From positions 36,750,826 to 36,814,825 of the forward strand of contig JAJEKV010000001.1 in assembly GCA_021234155.1 (NCBI GenBank): a DNA stretch of 64,000 nt, written 5' to 3'. Every line of letters starts with the position of its first letter. Positions within the stretch are counted from its first letter, which is position 1. Positions 54,310 through 64,000 of this stretch are shown here, piece after piece. The position numbers and the translations under genes were made by a program. The notes beneath the pieces were generated by a model that did not search any database, was not told where the DNA came from, and saw nothing but the letters and a program-made list of their open reading frames with translations. The DNA is from Isoetes taiwanensis (taxonomy: Eukaryota; Streptophyta; Lycopodiopsida; Isoetales; Isoetaceae).

Positions 54310-55904
54310 TGTGACGTTCCTCTTGAATATATGGTATAAATACGTATATATCACGGCCACATCACCATACAACTCTACATAAGTAGACTCGTATGCACCT
54401 AATGTAGGGGAGATGACTAAGTTATCTACATAACTTAGCCAACCTAAGGTAAGAAGCCATTTCCACATGGCTTCACCTTATAAGCGAACCGCCACATAGA
54501 CGCACCTATGGGAGCCAAGTGGCATTCATGTGAACCCTAACATATAAAAAGGCTAAACCCTAAACCCTAGCCACTTTTGGCTCCGCCAAACTCAGACCCA
54601 CCAGTTCGCGCCCACAGCCAATCCGAGGAACTTCGACAGCCTAGGTTGCAGTAATAGTCCGGGAGCGAAAGCGCAGCAGAGGAGGATCATCGACTCGAGT
54701 CACCTGCTAGAGACGGAGAACCAGAGAGCCGAAGGCAGCTCATTATGAGCAGGTATTTCAAGTAGATTCTAGTAGAGCCATTCTAGAACCTATAGTTATG
54801 AACATGAACCCTAATCAATGAACCCTAATTGTAAGTTAGATGTATGTGATTAGGATTAGTTGTTATTCTGTTATTTATCATGCTCTGTTGATATATGATG
54901 TTGGTAGATCTCATGTTTGCACCTCTTGTGTATTGGGAAGGGGGGTAGAGACTTAGTAGCCACTAGAAGATGATGCTTTTAGTTTAGACCTATTAGTTCC
55001 CATTATTATGCGGTCTGTGCATAGAGCCCACCTGGCTACAGAGTCTATGGAGTGACTAAGCAACCATATAATGGAGTCAGTGGCAAAGCGGAGGGAGGTC
55101 CCTGCTGAGTGCGGCTACTGGGGACCCATAGCAGGCTAGGCTCATAGTCAGTCACTTCGTGTGGGCCAGGTATGGGTCCGACACTTCGTGGGTCAATGGT
55201 ATCGCCCTGACTCTCAAGAGCTGCAGGTGTCGGCCTGGCTCTTGTTTTGGGGAGTTCAGTCGGGTATGGACGTGTATCGCCACGATCCTCTAGCCGCCCA
55301 TGGAGACATTGCCACTCCGGTAAGGGGAGATGCAACCCTTCCTACCTCATCGAACCGGGCAGATGCAACCCGAAGTAGTCTCGTTGGGTGATACCATGGG
55401 ATTAAGTCTCCGATAGGTTACAGTCACGACAGAGCCTGATTTAGCCTATCTGCAAAGCATGCACAGGAGGGGCGGATGGAGTAGTCAACCCTAGCCATTG
55501 TCTATTGCCAGCCCAAGTCATTGCTATAACTCAGTCTGTTCTATCTGGAGGCCCCCAGCCATCAGTCGACTCCCACTTGAGTCCTGGGTAGGAGCCTCTA
55601 TTTGATGTATTCGATGTATTTGATGTATTGTTGTATTCAGTGACATGGATGGATGGATTATCACTACTCTACGGGGTAGTTTATTGTTGTTATGTTATTG
55701 CTAATGCTTATGTTTATATGTTTTGCTTCTGCTGACATAGGGACCCCTAGAGGACGGAATGGAATGACACCTCTGTATCCTCTAATCGATAGTCTGGCCA
55801 CCCTAGACGCGAGTTAGAGGGCCCATACGATGGGTAGCCGCTGGATGGGGAAGGTCCTTCGTTGTATACCGCGGGCTGTCGTATATAGCGCAAGGAGCAT
55901 CACA
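54310..55904 (+). mobile_element. Complete LTR of an LTR retrotransposon
   Basis: Starts TGTGACGTTCC and ends GCATCACA, with the inverted TGTGA/TCACA ends expected of an LTR, 1595 bp long. A TATA box (CATATAAAAAGG, 54541-54552) is followed by a leader with repeated AACCCTAA words. A primer-binding site follows the end at once. No gag or pol is found to its right, so the element is broken. Related fragments lie on the minus strand at 23310-24439 and 42873-43680. Confidence 0.85.
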
Positions 55905-55905
55905 A

Positions 55906-55918
55906 TGGTATCCGAGCA
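55906..55918 (+). other. Primer-binding site, Met-tRNA type
   Basis: TGGTATCCGAGCA differs at one or two positions from the TGGTATCAGAGC word used by plant retrotransposons that prime on initiator Met-tRNA. It begins one base after the LTR end. Confidence 0.8.
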
Positions 55919-58076
55919 ATGATCTTGGTTGACCAAGACCAAGCACTGGCCATCGTCTTATGATAGAAAACTAATTGGCCTAGTAAAAAGTTGGGGTGCA
56001 AATCCCAATACTGAACCTCGAAAAGTGGAAAAAAATTTCCACGAGTAAGGTCGTCATTAAATTAAGTTAGATTGGAGAATATGAATAATAGAGTCCAGGA
56101 ATTCTAGTAAATTTGGGCGAAAATTTGTGCATGAACTCAATATTCCACTAGGAACAAGTCGAAGAATCGGCCAAAACAGCCTTCCCAGTGGAATATGACG
56201 CAAATCCACAATAAATAACCTAAGAAGCATTGAACATTTTAGTATTTGAATACTTTTAGGGTCATTATAAATAAAGCTGGTTGTTGCAAATGACCATAAA
56301 TACCCTAATTTGGCCACAAAACGAGTCACCATTATGCCAAAGGACATGAATTTGGCGCCCAAAGAAAAAAAAAGAGAGAGAGAGAGACACGAAGAGAGAA
56401 GATATTGGGGGTACTTTTGAGGAGCAAACCATTGTTTGGTGGTATTGTTGAGGGAGGTAGGAATATTATCTTCATTCACACCAGAACTTAGGTCAAAAGT
56501 CCTGCTGCTAATAGGTTTCTTTTTCGTCGCTAGATTTCATTAGCTGCTATATGAGTATGGGAGTCCTATATTATATGGTGGTGTGATTTGTACGTTCAAT
56601 GCATTTAGCATAAAACTAGCTTCACAATGGCTTGACATATTAAGTTGGCTGCTATCAAATATATAAAAAACGTTGGATTGGATAAGCAACATATGATCTT
56701 GTTGGGCAACCAAAGGCTTTGCAACTCCAACTATGCGAAAAGCAATGTTTAGCCAAGCATGCCATTATAATGGTAAGGCTTGTTTTGTAAGTCCAACTAT
56801 TCTATCGAAAAGCAATGTTTAGCCAGATTGCACAATTGCACAATTTTTCCAGTAGAGACAATTTTTCTAGTAGAGACATAGGTGTACACATCGCGTACAC
56901 ATCATAAGTAGTACAAGAAATTTATCGCGGCGGCCAAGGCCGCCGCGAACATTTCTCTTCATTTGTTTTGAACTGGCACTTCCTCACCTTGTGTCTAGAA
57001 AGATAATGTAAAGTAAAGCCTTTCCAGACCTGTGAAATTAATGTGCAACGTCTATTAATTGAATTAAATGATTTTTACCGTTAATGCAATGGTATGAAGC
57101 ACAGTTGGGATTAGAGATATTTTGTCTCCACCAATAGACTCGAATTATAAATAATTCATAGATAGTATTCAATAATTGATGGGTTTCTAACAACTTCATG
57201 CATATGCTTTATATCAATCAAATCCAAGGTTTACATCCATGTGTTTTAATGACATGATTCTCTTCTAGCGTACAAATTTAAGATTTTTGCTAGAATAATG
57301 TGTTCATAGGTCACTAGTGATTAACGGGGTAAAGCCTTTCTTAGTTTTTGCAAAGGTTCCTTAATGTCCTCTAAATCACTACATTAACACCATATATAAC
57401 TTGCCTCTTCATGAAACATTTTTTTTCTTATAAATAGTATATTTGCATTAAAATAATACGTATATATTATCATCCCGCTCCATTGTGCAAAGAAATATTC
57501 CACACAATCGAAAGTGGCATCTGTGGCATCTGCATGCCTACGAAACATTCAACTAGAACACTCGGAGGAGACAAAAGGGAATACCAAAGAGATGAAATTT
57601 GGCAGTGTGCCAACAATATAGCAACAATTATTTAGTTACGTAATGGAAGCTAAGACAACGCTTTCCTAAACACATGCAAGGTCGGCACAGTAGGCGCGGA
57701 GGATCCTGGCAGCATTGATCATGTTTGGTAACGGATATCAAGATCATAATCATGATGCATAATGTGATTAAACTACCTGAATGATATGCCCATAAATAAC
57801 AAGCATCCCTATCAATGTTTTTGACTCAAGATAGTGTGCAATGGATTTGTTGATCTTATCAACCAGTCTAAAAAATAAACCCCCCATTCAAGAAACATAA
57901 ATCACCATGAGATCAAGAGATGGTTTCTTAAGACCCTAACAAAGAAACGAACCAATAAAACTACAACAAAACTACTTCTTGAAACAATCAGATTCAATAA
58001 GATAGCAAGCTAATAAAAATCAACCAAGGTATATATATGAACAACCAACAAAACTACAAAACTATAAAACTACTTC
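55919..58076. other. No gene seen; 24-base GC palindrome
   Basis: AT-rich sequence with a GA tract near 56370. A 24-base palindrome TCGCGGCGGCCAAGGCCGCC (continuing GCGA) stands at 56925-56948 in AT-rich surroundings. From about 57950 a phrase (CAATCAGATTCAATAAGATA) occurs that recurs after the LINE at 58313. Confidence 0.45.
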
Positions 58077-58312
58077 ATGAACCGGGAGTAGTAGAGCGGA
58101 AGTTTGCCATTTGGCGGGACTTCTTGGGTGTTGTAGATGGTGATGGTCAGTTTGTACAGCAGTAGAGTTGCAGTTTTTCTGTGAGTTTGTTGTGGAGTGT
58201 CGAGGTATCGCTGTCTCTTTGGGGCAGTTCTCCTTCCTCCTCACTTGTTTTGTAACATTGCCATTCTTTTAATATATTGATGACACAGTTCTTCAAAAAA
58301 AAAAAAAAAAAA
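58077..58312 (+). mobile_element. Short LINE 3' end with poly(A)
   Basis: Only the last 235 bases of an A-tailed LINE are present: TTTGTAACATTGCCATTCTT, then GATGACACAGTTCTTC and an 18-A tail (58295-58312). It matches, inverted, the 3' end at 63078-63300. AATCAGATTCAATAAGATAG-type sequence lies on both sides (57986 and 58315), a longer duplication than a normal target site. Confidence 0.85.
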
Positions 58313-58859
58313 CAACCAGATTCAATAAGATAGCAAGTTAATAAAATCAACCAGTATGATAAAGGCCATTAGCTTCCCATTCATATTTAAATGTTACATA
58401 GGGCCATAAGAGAATGATGGAAAGCATAACCATCTCTAACTTCAAATGTGATACAAAATTTCAGCAAAGAGCCTTCAGCTTCCGACGAATCTTTTAGGAA
58501 CTCCAAACACTCCAAATAAAATAATCCATCAGCAGTACCAGACAGAACAGTAGCCGATAACAGAATATATCAAAACGCAACTAAGATACCTTCAGCCACT
58601 ACTGGTACCACCTTTAGGATGTGCCTTCCCCTTGCTTCTGTAGTCTGGATCAGCACACCCCCCATAGCACTACCTTCAAGAAGTGTCTTCCCCTTGCCTT
58701 TGTAGTCTGGATCGCCGACGCCTCCTATTTGATCTATTCTTGCAAGGAAGACTCTTTTCTCTTTAGGGAAAGTGATTCAAAATCATTGTTTGAGCATCTT
58801 GCTTGGGAATTTTCACTCAGAGTGGTTGCTGCAAGCAACCTGGAGGTTCTAAACCACTG
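58313..58859 (-). other. Duplicated coding-like snippet
   Basis: On the minus strand GATCCAGACTACA-(G)AAGCAAGGGGAAG occurs at about 58620-58652 and 58683-58713. In one frame it gives DPDYRSKGKAHPKGGTSSG before a stop. It may be the C-terminus of a captured gene, duplicated locally. The family is not recognised. Confidence 0.3.
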
Positions 58860-60790
58860 AGGTTGAAGGTTTTGCCAAGAACACCTTCAACACCTCCCTT
58901 TAGGCAAGCCTGCTTCAAAAAAATAACTAGCAAAAATGCAAGCTTGAGGCAAAGGATAGGGTGGGGATAGAGAAGTTACAGCCGCAATGCTTATTTTGAC
59001 ATGATTATATAGTGGAGTTTGATGGTGTGCTTCTGCGTTGTTGTTGATGTACGATGAAATGTTGGCTATGTGGGCTTTATGCAAGTGTCATTTGAACGTG
59101 AGAGAAAAGATAATGAATGTATGTTTATCACCTTAATGTATACAAGTGTTAGAACATGAAGTGAAAGTTGCTTAGTGCTTACAATTAGTGCAAACTATAC
59201 ATATAGAGGTGAGATAGGGAAGTATGGAGGCATTTTAAATATGTTCTAGTTTGAGATATTATGGCATGCTACCAATTGTCATGATGTAAACACATTAGAA
59301 GAGCAATTCATCCGACAACATAATACCATTAAGAATGGCTATAACAATTTGCATAGTAGTCCTTCAAGTTCCAAGAAGTTTCAGTATAATTTGAGGCAAA
59401 ATGTGAAATTATGATATAAGACAATATCATATACAGGGTTTAGTGGCTAGATGTAAATCGAATATTGTGTTTGTTGTGTTGTGTTTAATAATTGTGCTTC
59501 ACCTTGTGGGACCTTGATTGCACATCAAAACTGTAGCCGAGTGTGTAGGTATTTGTACAAGTCAATTATTGGTATTTACAATTTATTTGCATGTTGAATA
59601 GGACTTGGTAACTGAAAATGCAAGAAATAAGTATTGATTTTATGTAATATTGTTCTTTTGCATAAGTTGGGTTCAAGGTCTTCTACCTGGTTGTATAATA
59701 TGGAGAAGTCTGCCTATGTATGTCGGCAAATAGCTTGATGGATGTCATTGTGTAGAAGTTTAATTTTCTTGTGTAGCAGCAATGGAGATTCTATTTATTT
59801 ACTAGTAGGAACAGAAGCATGTTATACGATTTTGTCTATACATGATATGAAGTACATTTTTTTTAAAGAGTTCCATTCTTTTGTTCTTGCGAGCGACTTC
59901 AAGACATGCTCTTGGTCTTTTTATGTCGCAATCATCATGCATGCAAGTGTCTGTCAATGCCCAATCATGCCATTGCAAGAAAATACAAGATTATTGATAT
60001 GAGTATAAGCACTTTGAGAATATATTGATATCTAATTCGTCAAATATAAAATCTCAATTTTAACATGTGCATTTGTTGTAATCAAGAAATATACTGTATT
60101 GTACAAATTGATTTGTTGAATGGAATTCATTTGCCCTAATGCAACTACTTGCTTTACATCTGTGTATATACAGAAGATACACCTGATTAGAAGAGGTTGC
60201 ATTTTCACCTACTATTACCTGCACGGAAGTATCCATATGCCTCCAGACCATGCAATTACCTACATTTATATCAGCCCTGAAATGAGAACGATAAGGGTCG
60301 ACATATTATCAACATGACAAGATTGGCACATTAGCAGCTGGAGTCAAACTACACTTACTGTTAATAGATTTCTGTGATAATGGATCCATTGCCACTTTTG
60401 TTGCCTTCTTGCTTGGCTATGAGACCTTTGCAATCATTTGAAGCCCAAATAGATTAACAAAACCTTATCCCAAAGTTTAGTTATATTATCGTCTGCAGAC
60501 GACTTAATTAAAAGGATCGTCGTTTGGGACAAGAGATTAAAAGATGATACATTACAACACTTAATGTCATAATTCACTCAGTTCCTGTACCTGTTTATTG
60601 AGGCTTTCACTGTGAAAAGTACCAGTCTCGTTGTGCAATTCAATAAAGCTGTATATTCAACTATTAGGGAGGTTGTAAAGCCTGTTATATTGACTATTAG
60701 GTAAATGTCTCTCGTACTGTTATTTGGTGCAACTTCCTAAATAATTTATTTCCATTGATGGTAAGAAGAGAAAGAAAGTTACAAATACAG
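58860..60790. other. No gene seen
   Basis: AT-rich sequence with no motif on either strand. Short open frames at 59742-60002 and 60120-60317 look random. Confidence 0.4.
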
Positions 60791-61876
60791 GAATGGGGCT
60801 CGCATGAAAACGACAAAAACCTCCCGATAGATAAGCTTCTCATTCATCTTAGCAGATTTTCTACAATGGTGGATAGTGGGTAGCCGCATACATGCGAACT
60901 ACCCACGAAGAAAAATAAAGGAAATGCCCAATTATACAATTTGGACCCCATGAAATACAATGCTAATAGATGTTTGGTTTGTGTACCTGCCGAAAGTTAA
61001 AAAAACCCCGCCCTTTCAGGTTTTCGAGGAAAAACCCTAGTGATAAGCCTTCGGCAAGGGGCTTGGACAAACGTAAGGCTGAGAATTCGCTCCCAAAACC
61101 CACGAATGGAGAAGTCGAAGCTGCTGCCGCTTGCCAACCTGTACCTGCACATCACCAACACTAGAACAAATGTGACAAAACAAACCTCCCAAAGTGGAAG
61201 GGCTGATCACGCGTGCCACGCGACAACAAAACAAAAACCTCTTCAAATAGAGGGACTGGTCACGCGTGCCAGGCGATAAAGACATTAAACAATTAGGGGA
61301 GGGGTGGGTTTCAAAGAATTGAGAATAAGGTACTGCTAAGAGAGAAGAGGAAGCGCCGACGAGACGTTGATGAAGAACCTCGCCTAATATAGCGATCTCC
61401 CAACCAAAGAAGGCATGCGCCGCATGCATGCATGCAAGACATGCATGCTCGCCCTCTCTAGAATTTCGATCCGAGGGCTCAGATCGATGGGATTCTAGAA
61501 TGAGGCTCGCATGAAAACGACAAAAACCTCCCGAATAGAAGAGAACTTCCTTATCAAAACGGGATCAAGGACGAAGGTCAAAAGATTATGGCTAAAGAAG
61601 AGGCAAGGCCGAGAAAGGACATGCCACAGCATGAAAGAAACGCCAAATTGGTCAATCCAAGCAGGGAGAAGCCCCTCCCCTGCATGGTTTCAAAGAATAG
61701 AGAATAAGGTACTGCTGAAAGAGAAGAGGAAGCGCCGATGAGACGTTGATGAAGAACCTCGCCTAATATAGCGATCTCCCAACCAGAGAAGGCATGCACC
61801 GCATGCATGCATGCAAGACATGCATGCTCGCCCCCTCTAGAATTTCGATCCGAGGGCTCGGATCGATGGGAATACA
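60791..61876. repeat. Interrupted direct repeats, 380- and 707-bp spacing
   Basis: GGCTCGCATGAAAACGACAA at 60797 recurs at 61504. A block of about 185 bases starting GAGAATAAGGTACTGCT (61320) recurs at 61698, including GACGTTGATGAAGAACCTCG, GCATGCATGCATGCAAGACA and TTTCGATCCGAGGGCTC. At 60998-61040 AAAAACCCCGCCC and GTTTTCGAGGAAAAACC resemble, inverted, the 3' UTR of the LINE at 32590-32630. Confidence 0.75.
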
Positions 61877-62640
61877 GGAAGGAGGAATTCATCAATGTTC
61901 ACTAGATCCTTGTTTATTGGCTTTCATAGAAGTTGCCACATATTTATGATTGAATGCTAGGGGAAGGTGGCCATTCGTGGCCCCGTCCATTGGCGGCCAT
62001 CTAATTTGATTTTTAGTGTTTTTAGGGTTTCCATCACGATTTTGACGGCAGACTAGAGAGGGCTCCGCTTTCACAGCTAAAGAACATCTTGCCACAACCA
62101 TTACATTTGTCCATAGTCACGAGGTATCGATGTTGCTATCCACGAGGGTTCTCATTGCTCTTGGAAATTTAGGAAGATGACAGTAAATTTCTTCTTTATT
62201 TTTCATTTCTCTGTCAAAAACTTATATTTTTTTTTTCGTGGAACCAGACCTCACATCCAAATTACCATCTGCAAGAAAACCATGAAACCACAAGTCGTTT
62301 ATGCATACTCTGCATTTACCTGCTTGACTTGCATTTACTTGCTTGATCAAAAGGCTTTTATCTGTCTATGTAAGTATAGGCTTACTGTAGGGGATAAGTG
62401 GTGCTGTTATTTTCCTTATTTTCTTTTCAAAAGTGCATAGTGTTGAATTTGTCACGAGTTTATTTAAGTTTACTTACTTGTTGAAGTCTTCGCTTCACTA
62501 CGTTCCTTTTGCACTAAGATATTTTTATAGGTTTTTAGACATGTTGTGATAGGGTATTGTTCACCATGGTATTGTTCTTATTTTGAGAACATGCATTAAT
62601 CTATTTAATTTATATATCTAGTTTCTACCTTCAGTCATAA
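61877..62640. other. No gene seen
   Basis: No recognised motif. An open frame at 62177-62440 is hydrophobic and Phe-rich but has no family signature. Confidence 0.35.
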
Positions 62641-62965
62641 TAAATTTACTTTTATACTTTGCAGGAAGCACCTAGCAAGTTCCCATAGTTCATAATGTAG
62701 GAATTATAGAGAAGATACGTCGTCCAACTCAAGAAGGTTTGTTTATTTGCTTTAAGTCTTTTCATTACAAGGTTTATTTATCTGCTGAAAGTGTTTGAGG
62801 ACATGCTCTAAGCTATTCAATTTATATAACTATTTTCTACCTTCAACCACCATAATAATTTAATTTCTTTTTTTGTAGGAAGCACTTAGCAAGTTTTCGT
62901 GGTTCCTAATGTAGGAATTGTAGTAGAAGATACGCCGTCCAACTCAAGAAGGTTTGTTTATTTGT
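62641..62965 (+). repeat. Duplicated exon-like block
   Basis: GGAAGCAC(C/T)TAGCAAGTT at 62663 and 62877 begins two related blocks of about 100 bases (spacing about 213). Each is preceded by a T-rich acceptor (TTGCAG, TTGTAG) and ends CAACTCAAGAAG|GTTTGT. Both look like exons of one unit, but stops occur in the frames. Confidence 0.6.
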
Positions 62966-63077
62966 TAAAAGCCTTTGCTTCACTACAATTTCTATGCAAT
63001 AAGATATTTCAAAACAATATGCATTATAGTTGAAGTAGTATCGAGAAAGAGCACTAGAAAATAACTTAAAAAAATTC

Positions 63078-64000
63078 TTTTTTTTTTTTGAAGAACTGTG
63101 TCATCAATATATTAAAAGAATGGTAATGTCACAAAGCACGTGAGGAGGAAGGAGAACTGCCCCAAAGAGACAGCGATACCTCGACACTCCACAACAAACT
63201 CACAGAAAAACTGCAACTCTACTGCTGTACAAACTGACCACCACCATCTACAACACCCAAGAAGTCCCGCCAAATGGCAAACTTTCGCTCTACTACTCCC
63301 GGGAATACCAGAAAGCTTTGAAATAACTTGTACCTGAGTCGAGGAATCAGAGAGGCTACAGGATGCTGAATCCCCTGAAAGATCCACAACCGCCGCCGCT
63401 TCCAAATCAGTCACACCAACCAAGCCACGCACAAATGCAAGGCTTGCTGCCGCAAGAGCGGCCAAGCACCAGGATACACATGAAGCAAAGAAGCTGGCGG
63501 CTAGTCAATCTCACACGAAGCAGAGCCCTAACCCAATCCCGAGGCAAACGCAAGTGAGGGCATAAAACCGCACAATGCTCCACGGTCTCACGATGAAGGC
63601 CACAACAAGGGGCGAGAGGGCTCACACCCCGCCTAAGCCGACTCACAAGGGCATTCACCGACGATACTGGCGGTGCACCACACGCCCGCGAAGCACCCTA
63701 ACCTTTGGTGGGGAAGTGAGCTCCATGTCCACGCCCAAACCGAAGGCCATCGAGAACCCGGAAGCTGTAGAGACCACTTGCCCGGAAGGGGCGGTGTGTC
63801 ATGAATAGCCAGCACACGGTAAGAAGACCGCACAAAGCAAGAAGACACAACATCCGGATGAACCTTCCAAACTCAAGGCCACCACATCATCCCGAGGGAC
63901 TATAGGTATGTGTAGCGGAATACTCCCCGCCACGTGTTTCCAGATATCCCGGTCACTGCCCCTCAGGCAAAAGCGAGCTCGAAAGAACTCCCACGAAACT
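63078..64000 (-). mobile_element. 3' part of an A-tailed LINE
   Basis: A T run (63078-63089) is the poly(A) tail of a minus-strand LINE that leaves the window on the right. The minus strand at 63407-63658 reads NALVSRLRRGVSPLAPCCGL followed by HRETVEHCAVLCPHL, a zinc-binding end of an RT protein (CxxxHxxxxxHC-type). The last 220 bases match the fragment at 58077-58312. Confidence 0.85.

Overview
The window is nuclear DNA of a land plant, most likely a seed-free plant with a repeat-rich genome such as a fern. The lineage is inferred, not shown. The evidence for a plant is: GT-AG introns of plant type, fragments of plant-type genes (2-oxoglutarate oxygenase, PTI1-like kinase, linker histone H1), one AIM24-family gene built from many small exons, and a dense layer of Ty3/gypsy elements, LINEs, Helitrons and foldback elements. 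There are no prokaryotic operons, rRNA genes, CRISPR arrays or intact canonical tRNA genes that I can see.

Region 1 (1-9901) reads as two Helitrons placed head to tail. Both have the same 3' end: a GCCCAGC-AAC-GCTGG(G/A)C hairpin, then ACTTTTT and CTAG. The second starts at 5639 immediately after the first ends at 5638. The region carries captured gene pieces: a 2OG oxygenase lacking its last exon, three in-phase exons of a possible BAG6-like protein, and one exon of a PTI1-like kinase. Region 2 (9902-18060) is a nest: a broken minus-strand Ty3/gypsy pol, cut by an AT-rich inverted-repeat element with a 4-bp target duplication and by an A-tailed LINE, next to a decayed Uma2-like nuclease reading frame. 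Region 3 (19114-29400) is a 4.4-kb direct duplication holding gypsy gag/protease relics, with LTR fragments at its edges. Region 4 (29758-40600) holds a degraded LINE and three copies of a foldback element whose long arms match within each copy but differ between copies, plus a histone H1 fragment.

Region 5 (44720-49512) holds the one ordinary gene I can reconstruct: a minus-strand AIM24-family gene with eleven recognised exons. A LINE sits in the intron after exon 4, and a short exon expected there was not found. Region 6 (50573-52663) is the most unusual locus: a Replitron-like transposon relic encoding a Rep-type HUH endonuclease (HLHYQ and YCMKD motifs), followed by an unrecognised acidic/helical 161-residue ORF, a (CATGTG)n tract, a bulged hairpin and a tRNA T-arm-like stem. 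Region 7 (54310-55904) is a complete 1.6-kb LTR followed by a Met-tRNA-like primer site; its relatives lie at 23.3-24.4 kb and 42.9-43.7 kb. The right end holds more LINE 3' ends and short local duplications. Most of the window is therefore transposons, and the captured exons are probably non-functional fragments.
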